A stretch of 64,000 nucleotides of DNA, from NCBI GenBank assembly GCA_016765495.1, contig JAESPV010000081.1, positions 1 through 64,000 on the forward strand, given 5' to 3'. The position numbers and the translations under genes are program-made. The DNA is from Desulfocapsa sp. Lineage in GTDB: Bacteria; Desulfobacterota; Desulfobulbia; Desulfobulbales; Desulfocapsaceae. The notes beneath the pieces were generated by a model that had not been told where the DNA came from, searched no databases, and saw nothing but the letters and a program-made list of their open reading frames with translations. Positions 53,099 to 61,548 of this stretch are shown piece by piece; position 1 is the first letter of the stretch; the number at the start of each line of letters is the position of its first letter.

Positions 53099-54553
53099 AT
53101 GTCAAACAAAAAGAAATTAACCAACAACGCCGGTGCCCCAGTAAGTGACAACCAAAATGTAATAACCGCCGGTGCACGTGGACCAATGCTACTGCAGGAT
53201 GTATGGTATCTTGAGAAGCTTGCCCATTTCGATAGAGAAGTCATCCCGGAACGCCGTATGCATGCAAAGGGATCTGGAGCATACGGAACATTTACTGTTA
53301 CACATGATATTACCCAGTATACCAAAGCAAATATATTTTCAGAGATTGGTAAAAAAACAGAATTATTTTCCAGATTTTCCACTGTGGCCGGGGAACGAGG
53401 AGCAGCCGATGCAGAACGTGATATCCGTGGATTTGCATTAAAGTTTTACACTGATGAAGGCAATTGGGATCTGGTTGGCAATAATACACCGGTATTTTTC
53501 CTTCGTGATCCCTTAAAATTTCCAGACCTTAACCATGCTGTAAAAAGGGATCCGAGAACCAATATGCGTAGTGCCAAAAACAACTGGGATTTCTGGACCT
53601 CCTTACCAGAAGCTCTACACCAGGTAACGATCACCATGAGTGAACGTGGCATTCCTGCCAGCTACCGGCATATGCATGGTTTTGGCAGCCATACTTTCAG
53701 CCTGCTTAATGCACAAAATGAGCGATTCTGGGTTAAATTCCATTTTCACACACAACAGGGAATAAAAAACCTTACCGACGCTGAGGCTGAGGCAATTGTG
53801 GGGAAATGCAGGGAAAGCCACCAGGAAGACCTTTATCAAAGTATCGAAAAAGGAGATTTTCCACGTTGGACCATGTTTATTCAGGTGATGCCGGAAAAAG
53901 AAGCTGCAAGCTGCCCCTACAACCCATTTGATCTGACTAAGGTCTGGTACCATAAAGACTATCCGCTCATTGAAGTTGGTGTCCTGGAATTAAACCGCAA
54001 TCCGGAAAATTATTTTGCAGAAGTTGAACAATCTGCTTTTAATCCTGCCAGTGTTGTACCGGGGATAGGTTTTTCTCCAGACAAAATGCTGCAGGGAAGA
54101 CTTTTTTCCTATGGTGATGCGCAACGTTATCGCCTTGGAATAAATCACCAGCAAATACCAGTTAATGCTCCACGTTGTCCCTTCCATAACTATCATCGGG
54201 ATGGAGCCATGCGAGTGGACGGCAATCACGGCAGTACCATAGGATATGAACCGAACAGTTATGGCGAATGGCAGGAACAAGCGGATTTTAACGAACCACC
54301 GCTCAGTCTCGAAGGTGCAGCTGATCATTGGAACCACAGGGAAGATACTGATTATTTCAGCCAACCTGGAAAACTCTTTCAGCTCATGAACACTGAACAG
54401 CAACAGGCATTATTTGATAACACAGCCAGAGCCATGGGCGATGCTCCGAAAGAGATTAAAATGCGTCATATCGGAAATTGTCTCAAAGCTGACCCTGCAT
54501 ATGGAGCAGGAGTTGCAAAAGCACTCGAAATGGAATTGAATCAGACTCAATAA
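53099..54553 (+). CDS. katA: Haem catalase
   Basis: This enzyme dismutates H2O2 to water and O2. It is a 484-residue small-subunit monofunctional catalase. Catalytic His lies in [16 protein letters not shown] and the Asn in [12 protein letters not shown]. The proximal haem Tyr is in [14 protein letters not shown]. Oxygen released by catalase must be cleared, and ROO in the other cluster can do this. It follows a Fur-type repressor and precedes rubrerythrin, forming a peroxide-defence unit. GAGGAGAAG is a good ribosome-binding site. Confidence 0.97.
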   Translation: MSNKKKLTNNAGAPVSDNQNVITAGARGPMLLQDVWYLEKLAHFDREVIPERRMHAKGSGAYGTFTVTHDITQYTKANIFSEIGKKTELFSRFSTVAGERGAADAERDIRGFALKFYTDEGNWDLVGNNTPVFFLRDPLKFPDLNHAVKRDPRTNMRSAKNNWDFWTSLPEALHQVTITMSERGIPASYRHMHGFGSHTFSLLNAQNERFWVKFHFHTQQGIKNLTDAEAEAIVGKCRESHQEDLYQSIEKGDFPRWTMFIQVMPEKEAASCPYNPFDLTKVWYHKDYPLIEVGVLELNRNPENYFAEVEQSAFNPASVVPGIGFSPDKMLQGRLFSYGDAQRYRLGINHQQIPVNAPRCPFHNYHRDGAMRVDGNHGSTIGYEPNSYGEWQEQADFNEPPLSLEGAADHWNHREDTDYFSQPGKLFQLMNTEQQQALFDNTARAMGDAPKEIKMRHIGNCLKADPAYGAGVAKALEMELNQTQ

Positions 54554-54581
54554 AAATCATAAAACTTTACGGTAACAAGTT

Positions 54582-54600
54582 GTAATAATGTCCATATTAC
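54582..54600. promoter_or_regulatory. Candidate PerR-type operator before rubrerythrin
   Basis: GTAATAATG-TCC-ATATTAC (inverted GTAAT...ATTAC) lies 38 bases upstream of the rubrerythrin start. AT-rich palindromes of this type are typical of Fur/PerR sites. Confidence 0.4.
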
Positions 54601-54638
54601 TCTAAACCATTAAATTTATCACACGTGAGGATTGTACA

Positions 54639-55214
54639 ATGGCGTCATTAAAAAACACCCAAACTGAAAAAAACATTTTAACTGCTTTTTGCGGTGAATC
54701 TCAAGCTCGCAACCGTTACACATACTTTGCATCCAAAGCAAAAAATGAGGGTTTCGTTCAGATTTCTCATATCTTTGAGGAAACAGCAAACCAGGAAAAA
54801 GAGCATGCAAAACGACTTTTCAAGCTGCTGGAAGGAGGAGAAGTAGAGATATCCGGTGTCTTCCCTGCCGGTGAAATTGCGAGCACCCTTAAAAATCTTG
54901 AAGAAGCAGCAGGTGGTGAACATTATGAACACACTATCATGTATCCAAACTTTGCCGAGACTGCCCGTGAAGAAGGATTTGATCATATCGCCATAATCTT
55001 TGAAGCCATTGCCGTTGCCGAGAAACAACATGAAAAACGCTACCTGGATCTAATGAACAACATTAAAGCCAGTCGTGTCTTTAAGCGTGATGAAGCGGTT
55101 AGCTGGAGATGCCGCAACTGCGGTTATCTCCACACAGGAACAGATGCTCCAGAGATGTGCCCGGCCTGTGCCCACGCACAAGCTCATTTCGAGCTTCTTG
55201 GAGAAAACTGGTAA
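54639..55214 (+). CDS. rbr: Rubrerythrin (second copy)
   Basis: This is a 191-residue diiron peroxidase. Ferritin-like ligands lie in CGESQARNRYTYF, NQEKEHAKRL and VAEKQHEKRY. The rubredoxin-like C-terminus has CRNC and CPAC. It is a close paralogue of the copy at 8402 with equal length, so both are probably functional. It is part of the catalase cluster. The downstream rubredoxin-membrane fusion may interact with it. Confidence 0.96.
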   Translation: MASLKNTQTEKNILTAFCGESQARNRYTYFASKAKNEGFVQISHIFEETANQEKEHAKRLFKLLEGGEVEISGVFPAGEIASTLKNLEEAAGGEHYEHTIMYPNFAETAREEGFDHIAIIFEAIAVAEKQHEKRYLDLMNNIKASRVFKRDEAVSWRCRNCGYLHTGTDAPEMCPACAHAQAHFELLGENW

Positions 55215-55259
55215 ATTAACAATACATCAATAAATAACTATTCAGTGAGGATTAGAAGT

Positions 55260-55919
55260 ATGAAGAAATGGGAATGTTCAGTTTGCGGTTATATCCATGA
55301 AGGTGATGAAGCTCCCCAAGAATGTCCGATCTGTGGAGAAGGAAAAGAGAAGTTTTTTGAGAGTGCCGTCTCAAGAGCCCCCATTAACCAGGAGCCCAGG
55401 GAAAGTAAGGCCCAGTTGGTGATGGACAAAGGAGATACTGCCATAGCTGAGCAGTCTCAAACTCAGCTTACTCTGCTGGATAAAGTGACAGGCATTGTCC
55501 TTAAAAACCATCTGCACTCCATCAGTGTACATAGCCCGAATGGAATCGTCCCTGTGGCCTTTTTTTTCCTTGTCCTGGCCCTGTTATTCAATTCTCAAAG
55601 CCTTGGCAACGCAGCCTATTACAATTTGATCGCTGTACTTCTCAGTATGCCCCTGGTTATACTCACCGGTTACCTAGCCTGGCAAAAAAAGTATAACGGG
55701 GCAAAAACTTCTGTGTTCAAAATTAAAATTGCTGCCAGTTCTGTTGCTACTACCATTCTATTCGGCCTTATTATCTCTAAAATAAGACAGCCGGACATAC
55801 TCACTAATGCCTCATTGGATCGTTGGATATTCCTTTTCTGGTCATTGGTCTTGCTTGCGGCAGTAGGTCTTGCCGGACACATGGGCAGCAAACTTGTCTT
55901 TGCAAAAAAAAGTAGTTAA
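55260..55919 (+). CDS. Rubredoxin-like domain fused to a four-helix membrane domain (DUF2231-like)
   Basis: This is a 219-residue protein. Residues 1-35 are a minimal rubredoxin-type knuckle pair (CSVC, CPIC) like the rubrerythrin C-terminus. A 50-residue polar linker follows, then four membrane helices with the [16 protein letters not shown] motif, where His residues could bind haem b as in DUF2231-type proteins. Such a protein could pass electrons from the membrane to rubrerythrin. I chose ATG 55260 because GTGAGG precedes it; a GTG five codons earlier is possible. Confidence 0.8.
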   Translation: MKKWECSVCGYIHEGDEAPQECPICGEGKEKFFESAVSRAPINQEPRESKAQLVMDKGDTAIAEQSQTQLTLLDKVTGIVLKNHLHSISVHSPNGIVPVAFFFLVLALLFNSQSLGNAAYYNLIAVLLSMPLVILTGYLAWQKKYNGAKTSVFKIKIAASSVATTILFGLIISKIRQPDILTNASLDRWIFLFWSLVLLAAVGLAGHMGSKLVFAKKSS

Positions 55920-55956
55920 AAAGTCATTTATGCAGGACACGTTTCCCTAGTGGCGC

Positions 55957-55989
55957 AGCTGATTTTATTCTGACTGAATAAAATCAGCT
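55957..55989. terminator. Hairpin overlapping the 3' end of the acyl carrier protein gene
   Basis: AGCTGATTTTATTC (55957-55970) pairs perfectly with GAATAAAATCAGCT (55976-55989). The stem contains the stop codon of the acyl carrier protein gene. It lacks a T-run and also sits after the convergent rubredoxin-fusion gene. Confidence 0.6.
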
Positions 55990-56234
55990 AAAGCATTAAT
56001 GGTTGTGACATACCGACGAAATTCCTTGCTGTCCACAATCCGTGTTCCAAACTGTTTTTGTAACCCCATCGAAATCTGCAGAGCGTCCAGTGAGTCCAGT
56101 CCAAGCGGGCTTGCATCGGAAAAGAGAGCGATATCATCGTCAAGCTCTTCCGGCTTGAGGTCTTCGATATCACATTCTGTGAAAATCATGGTTTTGAGGC
56201 GCAGTTTTAACGCCTTATCAAGTGAACCTTTCAT
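55965..56234 (-). CDS. Acyl carrier protein
   Basis: This 89-residue acidic protein has the phosphopantetheine attachment site LGLDSLDALQI (Ser about residue 45). It is separate from any fatty acid operon. It overlaps the upstream ABC permease gene by four bases, so it is made with the exporter and may serve synthesis of a secreted lipid or polyketide whose other enzymes lie outside this window or have been lost. The last codons form a hairpin. Confidence 0.88.
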   Translation of the reverse strand: MKGSLDKALKLRLKTMIFTECDIEDLKPEELDDDIALFSDASPLGLDSLDALQISMGLQKQFGTRIVDSKEFRRYVTTINALADFIQSE

Positions 56235-57427
56235 AATCCATTCCTTGTCCTGCGGCTAAATACTCCCCATGCAACGAGAAGCAGAATAATACCAAAACCA
56301 GCAAGAGCCAACGATTCAGGTAATACTGCACGTGCACCAGATCCACGCAGAAAAACATCCAGGAATCCTTCCAGTCCCCAAGACATGGGGGAGATATTGC
56401 TAAGTGTCTGCATGCTTTGTGGCATAAAAAATTTAGGTACCATAACCCCACCAATGGCGCCAAATAAGATATTGCTTATCCCGCCAATGGTTGTTGCCTG
56501 CTCCACAGTATTTACAGATACAGCAATTATAATCGATGTGCCAATGGCTGCAAGGCTGAGTCCGGTGGATACCATAAACAATCCGAACACCGAATTTCCA
56601 AGGGTGAGGGCATCGGCACCAAGAAGCGGTACAATAAAAATTCCCACTCCGATCATCAGCCACACCTGGATCTGATTAATAAGCATATAGGGCACAATTT
56701 TGCCAATAAAAAGTACGGGAATAGAGACATTCATGGCCTGCATACGCATCAGAGTGTTTTGTTTACGCTCATTGATAAAGATGGTGGACATGGGGATGAT
56801 GATAAAAAACATTCCAAAAACTATCCATGACGGTACACTTTGCTGAGTAGAGGTCGGGTGTTGATCCGGCTTCAGGCCATTAAAATGAACCTCTACCCTG
56901 CTCTTCATGCTTTGCATTGCCACTTCTGATTCTTCAGTGATCCCAGGCAACATGGGTTCCAGTTGCCGCAGCATTTCCTGGATGCGTAACTGCATGGTAA
57001 TCCGTGTCAGTTCCCCCCTAAACAAGCTCAGCATATCCCGTTTGACATCACTTGCAACATCAAGATGCAGAATTCTGTCAGAAGTATCTTCAGTGAGTTT
57101 ATCAGAATATCCGCTCGGGATGGTGAGGGCGAAGTGAAGGCCACTGTTTAGTGCCTGCTGTAACTGCTCCTGCCCTGTGATGATCTCGTCATATAGGAGA
57201 AGTGTTTTGTTGCTCTTGAGGGAGGATGCAATTTTTTTGCTGATGACAGTTTGATCCTGATCAATCAGGGTATAGTGTATAAATGCGCGCTCACTGTTAA
57301 AGGTATCCTTCAGTGCCATGGACATGATCAGGATAAAAATTGATGGCATGATAAAGAGTGCAGCAAGGGCATGCTTATCCCGCAGGATAAGGGTGAATTC
57401 CTTTTTGAGCATTGCCCTAATTATCAA
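56231..57427 (-). CDS. ABC-2 type transporter permease
   Basis: This 398-residue protein has an N-terminal helix, a large extracytoplasmic domain (about 45-195) and five C-terminal helices. It has the form of an ABC-2 exporter permease (YhhJ/YbhR-like). It pairs with the ATPase gene upstream (overlap of 11 bases). The substrate is unknown; the attached acyl carrier protein hints at a lipid-like product. Confidence 0.88.
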   Translation of the reverse strand: MIIRAMLKKEFTLILRDKHALAALFIMPSIFILIMSMALKDTFNSERAFIHYTLIDQDQTVISKKIASSLKSNKTLLLYDEIITGQEQLQQALNSGLHFALTIPSGYSDKLTEDTSDRILHLDVASDVKRDMLSLFRGELTRITMQLRIQEMLRQLEPMLPGITEESEVAMQSMKSRVEVHFNGLKPDQHPTSTQQSVPSWIVFGMFFIIIPMSTIFINERKQNTLMRMQAMNVSIPVLFIGKIVPYMLINQIQVWLMIGVGIFIVPLLGADALTLGNSVFGLFMVSTGLSLAAIGTSIIIAVSVNTVEQATTIGGISNILFGAIGGVMVPKFFMPQSMQTLSNISPMSWGLEGFLDVFLRGSGARAVLPESLALAGFGIILLLVAWGVFSRRTRNGL

Positions 57428-58160
57428 AATCTTCCCTGTGGGGGTGGGTCAAATGAATAAAAAGAGCCTCAAGGGTCATAGATAGATCGTCAGCCTCATG
57501 GAGCATTGTTTGTAACTGTCCCTGCCGGATGACTTCGCCATGATTGATAATGGCAGCCTCATCACATATTTTTTCGATTTCGTCCATGTAATGTGATGTA
57601 TAGATGACTGTTTTATTGTCCTTTTTAAAGCTATGGATGGTTTCAAGAATTTCATTTCGTGATTCCGGGTCAATCCCGATGGTCGGTTCGTCAAAATAGA
57701 GAATCTCAGGATTGTTTAACAGGCCGATTGCAATATTGAGCCGTCTTTTTTGTCCTCCTGAGAGCGTGGCAGCTTTTTGGTCCAACATTTTATGAAGCTG
57801 GTTCACAGAGATGGCATGATCAAGATTGCTCTGAAGAGTGGCACCTGTAATCGATTGGATACCTGCAAAAAAACGAAGATTTTCAATAACACTTAAGTTT
57901 TCATAAAAGGCAAGAGACTGAGGGATAAAAGTACAGCGTTTGCGTATCTGCCTGAGATTGCTATGGAGTGGAAGACCGAATATTTCAACTTCACCTTCCT
58001 GGAAAGCAGTCAGCCCGTTCAGGATTGAGATCAGAGTTGTTTTCCCGGCACCATTGGGACCAAGCAGCCCGAAAATGACTCCTTTGCCAATGTTCATGTT
58101 GAACTGATTTAGGGCAGGAACAGTATCGTAACGCTTGGTGAGATTTTTTATACGTATCAT
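57417..58160 (-). CDS. ABC transporter ATP-binding protein
   Basis: This 247-residue ATPase has Walker A GPNGAGKTT (about residue 36), signature LSGGQKRRLN, Walker B ILYFDEPTIGID and the H-loop in YTSHYMDE. Length is typical of exporter ATPases. It is the first gene of the three-gene unit ATPase, permease, acyl carrier protein. The upstream hairpin (58218-58252) separates it from the haem protein gene. Confidence 0.93.
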   Translation of the reverse strand: MIRIKNLTKRYDTVPALNQFNMNIGKGVIFGLLGPNGAGKTTLISILNGLTAFQEGEVEIFGLPLHSNLRQIRKRCTFIPQSLAFYENLSVIENLRFFAGIQSITGATLQSNLDHAISVNQLHKMLDQKAATLSGGQKRRLNIAIGLLNNPEILYFDEPTIGIDPESRNEILETIHSFKKDNKTVIYTSHYMDEIEKICDEAAIINHGEVIRQGQLQTMLHEADDLSMTLEALFIHLTHPHREDFDN

Positions 58161-58217
58161 GTTACGAAAAATTATGCTCTCAGAAGTTTTTTTATATACT
58201 CCTCTTTCTGGCGTCGC

Positions 58218-58252
58218 CCAGCCATAATCCCTGCTTTCAGGATTATGGCTGG
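58218..58252. terminator. Perfect 13-bp hairpin
   Basis: CCAGCCATAATCC (58218-58230) and GGATTATGGCTGG (58240-58252). It is downstream of the octahaem gene on the - strand and upstream of the ABC ATPase. There is no T-run. Confidence 0.6.
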
Positions 58253-58290
58253 ACTTTCACCAGTTAGAACCATTCCTCTGGATCTAAAAG

Positions 58291-59598
58291 CTATTTTTTC
58301 GTTAGCTCATGCAAAGTACGCAGTTTTTTGGCCTCGGCCTGAATCTTGCCAAGTCCCTGAGTCATCATGGCCCAACCATACCAGTAGGCATAGTCTGGAT
58401 TGACATGAAACTGTCCCTGATACGTCCGCATCCGATGCTTCATATACAGTTCAAGAAGGGTCTGGTCAATACTTGACAGATTCTCCATATCACCCCCACC
58501 GGTTTGCATGAAATAGAGCAAATCAGGATAGGCAAAGGCGTAGGCTTCGGGTTTCTTAATAATGCCGTCTTTGTAGAGGCCTGCAACAATCTCAATGGCC
58601 TGTGCCATAACCCGATCAGCTTTCTGAAGCATCGAGTCACCCATTTCAAGTTGGGTTGTGGCGTAGGATGTCGAGTGGCACTGACTACAGGTTTGAATCA
58701 TTTTGTCACGTTCGGTCTGCCAGGCTTCCTGAGTTGCTCGAACCATATCAAGTGAAGTCACCATCTCCAGGCGGTCAGTCGGTTCACCGGTATTGGGATT
58801 TAACACTCCCAATGCCTTCAGAATGGTAACCCGGTCAGCGGCCCACTGTTTATCTTCGGGAAGTGGCAGGCGAACCGCAAGAAATCCCCAGGCGGTACGG
58901 TTTTCATGGGTGCCATTGGGGAGATGACATGTCTGGCAGGTGGGTGCTGCAGCACCTTCAGGCAAACGTCCTGCTTCTTTAGCAAACCAGCGGGTTCCGT
59001 GTTTGGCACTACTCCACATTTCCCACTGCGGGTGGTCATAGCCCATATGACACTGTTGACAGGCACGCGGGTCCTGAGCTTCCTTTTTAGAAAAACTATG
59101 CCGGGTATGGCACTCATCACAGGAGTTAGTCTGATAACGATGTCCCTTGGCCAGCTGATCTTTTTTCTCCTCTTCACTTTTGATCCCCATATTATGACAG
59201 CCACCGCAGCCACGTCCTCCCTCCATCAGTTCATCGGGTTCAACGTGGGTGATCGGCATGGCATTTAGAGATCTCCAGCCAAAGTTATGTTTTCCTTTGG
59301 CAAACGATTCAAACTGGTCTTCATGGCACTCTTTACAGACTTGCTCATCCGGCATTTGAGCAAGCTTGGCATCCTCGGCAGTCGTATGATTATCGCCGTG
59401 ACAATCAACACAGCTGATGTCCGATTCGGCGTGCTTGCTGACCCTCCAATCCTTCACCTGGCCCGGCGTACTTTTTTCATGGCAACTGACACATGTATCC
59501 GTATCAGCAGCCCACAGTGGTGTCACTGAAAACCCCAATAGAAGGATAGTTGGGATAGTTAGCAGGAAACTGCTCTTCCAGAACGCGATCTTCATCAT
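58291..59598 (-). CDS. Octahaem cytochrome c of the hydroxylamine oxidoreductase-like family
   Basis: This 435-residue periplasmic protein has a signal peptide ending near residue 30 (PLWAADTD) and eight CxxCH sites: CVSCH, CVDCH, CKECH, CGGCH, CDECH, CQQCH, CQTCH, CSQCH. The C-terminal domain has no haem motif and includes the family's helical end. Members oxidise hydroxylamine or, in anaerobes, reduce nitrite or hydroxylamine; the direction cannot be told here. GGGAG lies before two adjacent ATGs. The neighbouring CcsB-type gene probably helps attach haem. Confidence 0.88.
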   Translation of the reverse strand: MMKIAFWKSSFLLTIPTILLLGFSVTPLWAADTDTCVSCHEKSTPGQVKDWRVSKHAESDISCVDCHGDNHTTAEDAKLAQMPDEQVCKECHEDQFESFAKGKHNFGWRSLNAMPITHVEPDELMEGGRGCGGCHNMGIKSEEEKKDQLAKGHRYQTNSCDECHTRHSFSKKEAQDPRACQQCHMGYDHPQWEMWSSAKHGTRWFAKEAGRLPEGAAAPTCQTCHLPNGTHENRTAWGFLAVRLPLPEDKQWAADRVTILKALGVLNPNTGEPTDRLEMVTSLDMVRATQEAWQTERDKMIQTCSQCHSTSYATTQLEMGDSMLQKADRVMAQAIEIVAGLYKDGIIKKPEAYAFAYPDLLYFMQTGGGDMENLSSIDQTLLELYMKHRMRTYQGQFHVNPDYAYWYGWAMMTQGLGKIQAEAKKLRTLHELTKK

Positions 59599-59630
59599 TT
59601 TTCTCCCTTTGTGAAAATGATTAACTACTT

Positions 59631-59677
59631 AGGTGCTATTACAAATTAATCATTACAATTCTTTCACAATAGCACCT
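59631..59677. promoter_or_regulatory. Inverted repeat upstream of the octahaem gene
   Basis: AGGTGCTATT (59631-59640) and AATAGCACCT (59668-59677) form a perfect 10-bp inverted repeat with a 27-base spacer. It lies 33 bases upstream of the start on the - strand. It could be an operator or a hairpin. Confidence 0.4.
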
Positions 59678-59735
59678 TAATTGCCACGTGATTATACTGA
59701 GAAAAAGTATTAACACGCAGCCGCTTTCATGATCT

Positions 59736-60569
59736 TTATCCGTAACTATGCAGGCCAGCCAGGAGATAATTTACTCCGTAGTAGGTGAACATCACCGAGA
59801 CAAATCCTGCGATAGCAAACCAGGCAATTCTGTTTCCGCCCCATCCTCTGGTAAATCTGGCATGTAATGCTGTGGCATATACAAACCAGGTAATAAGGGA
59901 CCAGGTCTCCTTGGGATCCCAGCTCCAGTAGGTTCCCCAGGCAGAATTTGCCCATATGGCACCGGTAATGATGCCTGCTGTCAACCAGAGAAATCCGGTC
60001 ACCAGAGTCTTGTGCATGATATCGTCAAGGATTTTCAGGGGGGGGAGCTGCAACAGAAATTTCCCTTCAGTACCCTTTGCTTTCTTTCTGTCTTTCAGAA
60101 GATATACCACACCGAAGCCACAGGCTACTGCAAAGGCGGCATAACCGATGAAACAAGTGACCACGTGGGCAATAAGCCAGTTACTTTGCAGGGCTGGCAC
60201 AAGGGGTCTGATTTCGGGATTCTTCATCTCAGCCAGGAGCATTGCCACTGCCGCAAATGGTATGGCAAAAGCGCCAAGGAAACGATTTTTGTATTTATAT
60301 TCAAGACCCAGGTAAAAAACAGCAATGGACCAGGAGAAGAAAACCAACGATTCATACATATTTGATAAAGGGGCATAGCCAATCCCCAGCTGATGCGACT
60401 CAACCCATCTCATTCCAATACCAGCGGTGTTGACCAGAAGAGCAAGAGCTGTTACCGTGGTTGCCACAGAGCCAAATTTTTCCGCTCGAAAAATAAAAAG
60501 GCCAATATAAACGATTGCAGCCAGTAGGTATGCAAAGGTTGTGATACCGAGAAGCGTGGAGCTATCCAT
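59736..60569 (-). CDS. ccsB: Cytochrome c maturation protein, CcsB/ResC type
   Basis: This 277-residue membrane protein has about eight helices. The WWD-type motif reads WGTYWSWDPKETWSL (about residues 211-225). Conserved His residues are in LIAHVVTCF and ALHARF. This family exports or handles haem for System II cytochrome c assembly. It lies immediately upstream of the octahaem gene, so it may be needed to mature that protein. No ResB is in this window. Confidence 0.9.
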   Translation of the reverse strand: MDSSTLLGITTFAYLLAAIVYIGLFIFRAEKFGSVATTVTALALLVNTAGIGMRWVESHQLGIGYAPLSNMYESLVFFSWSIAVFYLGLEYKYKNRFLGAFAIPFAAVAMLLAEMKNPEIRPLVPALQSNWLIAHVVTCFIGYAAFAVACGFGVVYLLKDRKKAKGTEGKFLLQLPPLKILDDIMHKTLVTGFLWLTAGIITGAIWANSAWGTYWSWDPKETWSLITWFVYATALHARFTRGWGGNRIAWFAIAGFVSVMFTYYGVNYLLAGLHSYG

Positions 60570-60601
60570 AAGGTTATCCTTTTGTTGCTTGCATTGGGGT
60601 C

Positions 60602-60680
60602 TAAGGAACGTATACTAAATAACTTGAACATCTCGGAGCCTGCGCTTACCTGCTTGCCCTTATTTAGTTCCCGTTCCTAA
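60602..60680. repeat. Palindromic intergenic repeat, copy A (79 bp)
   Basis: The left end TAAGGAACG-TAT-ACTAAATAAC and the right end (other strand) TTAGGAACG-GGA-ACTAAATAAG are near-perfect inverted repeats. The centre reads on the other strand GCAAGCAGGTAAGCGCAGGC-TCCGAGATG. It is the best-preserved copy. Confidence 0.85.
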
Positions 60681-60838
60681 ACTATTTCAACCAGTAAAAG
60701 AGAAAATGAATTAGTATAATATAAATTACCAGCTGTGACTAATTAAAAATATCAGTACCTCCTTTCGACAAAAGCGAACAATTACTTTATGGGGCTGTTG
60801 GCAGCTAATTCACTTTGCTTATAAATAAGGTAAGGAAG

Positions 60839-61210
60839 ATGCACAGAACAAAAGGACAGATTGAGGCTGAGATCAGCGAAGCAATTATCAAGTTCGAAAA
60901 AGAATACATGGGGCGCGGCCCGCTGGAGACCAAAACCTTCATCATTAATGATATGGTGCTTGTACGCCTGAAAGGTGTACTCACCCAAGCCGAGCATCAG
61001 CTTGTCGGGACAGGTGAAGAAACCAAGGGGCGGGATCTTATCAAGCAGGTACGCATTGCGTTGCTGGAAAAAGGCAGACCACTCCTTGAAGCCGTTGTAG
61101 AATCAATTACCGGGTGCAAAGTAAAAAGTCTGCACACCGATATCAGTACCGTCACAGGCGAAAGGGTTATTTTATTCACCCTGGATACCTCTCTTGATTT
61201 TAGGGAATAA
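60839..61210 (+). CDS. DUF2294-family protein
   Basis: This 123-residue soluble protein matches the DUF2294 pattern: EISEAIIKFEKEYMGRGP at the N-terminus and the later VESITGCKVKSLHTDIST. No function is known for the family. ATG 60839 follows TAAGGTAAGGAAG; a TTG eight codons earlier is not supported. It lies between the repeat at 60602 and the carB leader. Confidence 0.85.
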   Translation: MHRTKGQIEAEISEAIIKFEKEYMGRGPLETKTFIINDMVLVRLKGVLTQAEHQLVGTGEETKGRDLIKQVRIALLEKGRPLLEAVVESITGCKVKSLHTDISTVTGERVILFTLDTSLDFRE

Positions 61211-61217
61211 GATTAGA

Positions 61218-61245
61218 TTGACATTCTCAGGACTCCATTTATATT
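61218..61245 (+). promoter_or_regulatory. Sigma-70-type promoter before the carB leader
   Basis: TTGACA (61218-61223), then 16 bases, then TATATT (61240-61245). It starts eight bases after the DUF2294 stop. Transcription would begin near 61252. Confidence 0.55.
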
Positions 61246-61251
61246 GCTGAC

Positions 61252-61468
61252 TGTGAATAGAATATTGGTGGAGGCCTGAGAGGACACTAATGAAATCCTG
61301 GCAGGAATAATCCGTGAAACGATACCGGTAAAATCGTAAGCGGATCCTTTCTTTACCCAAAAACACAAAGACGACACCACGTTCAGGCAGGCTCTCCAGA
61401 GAGTGTGAACTGGAACATAAGGTCGAAGTATCGCTACGTTACACAAGCGGTCTTCGACCTTTTTTTTT
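61252..61468 (+). ncRNA. Candidate carB leader RNA or small RNA
   Basis: About 215 bases run from the predicted start to the terminator at 61460-61468, 80 bases before carB. It includes a possible short reading frame, ATG at 61290 (MKSWQE) behind GAGAGG. No riboswitch class was recognised. It may be an attenuated carB leader or an independent sRNA. Confidence 0.4.
61420..61468 (+). terminator. Intrinsic terminator 80 bases before carB
   Basis: AGGTCGAAG (61420-61428) and CTTCGACCT (61452-61460) form a perfect 9-bp stem, with an inner CGCT/AGCG pairing. A nine-T run follows at once. Confidence 0.88.
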
Positions 61469-61548
61469 GCTTTTTCCATAGAGCGACACACCGGGACAAG
61501 GCAAAGTGGCAGGAAAAAATTGAAATCAGCACATAAACAAGGATAGAA

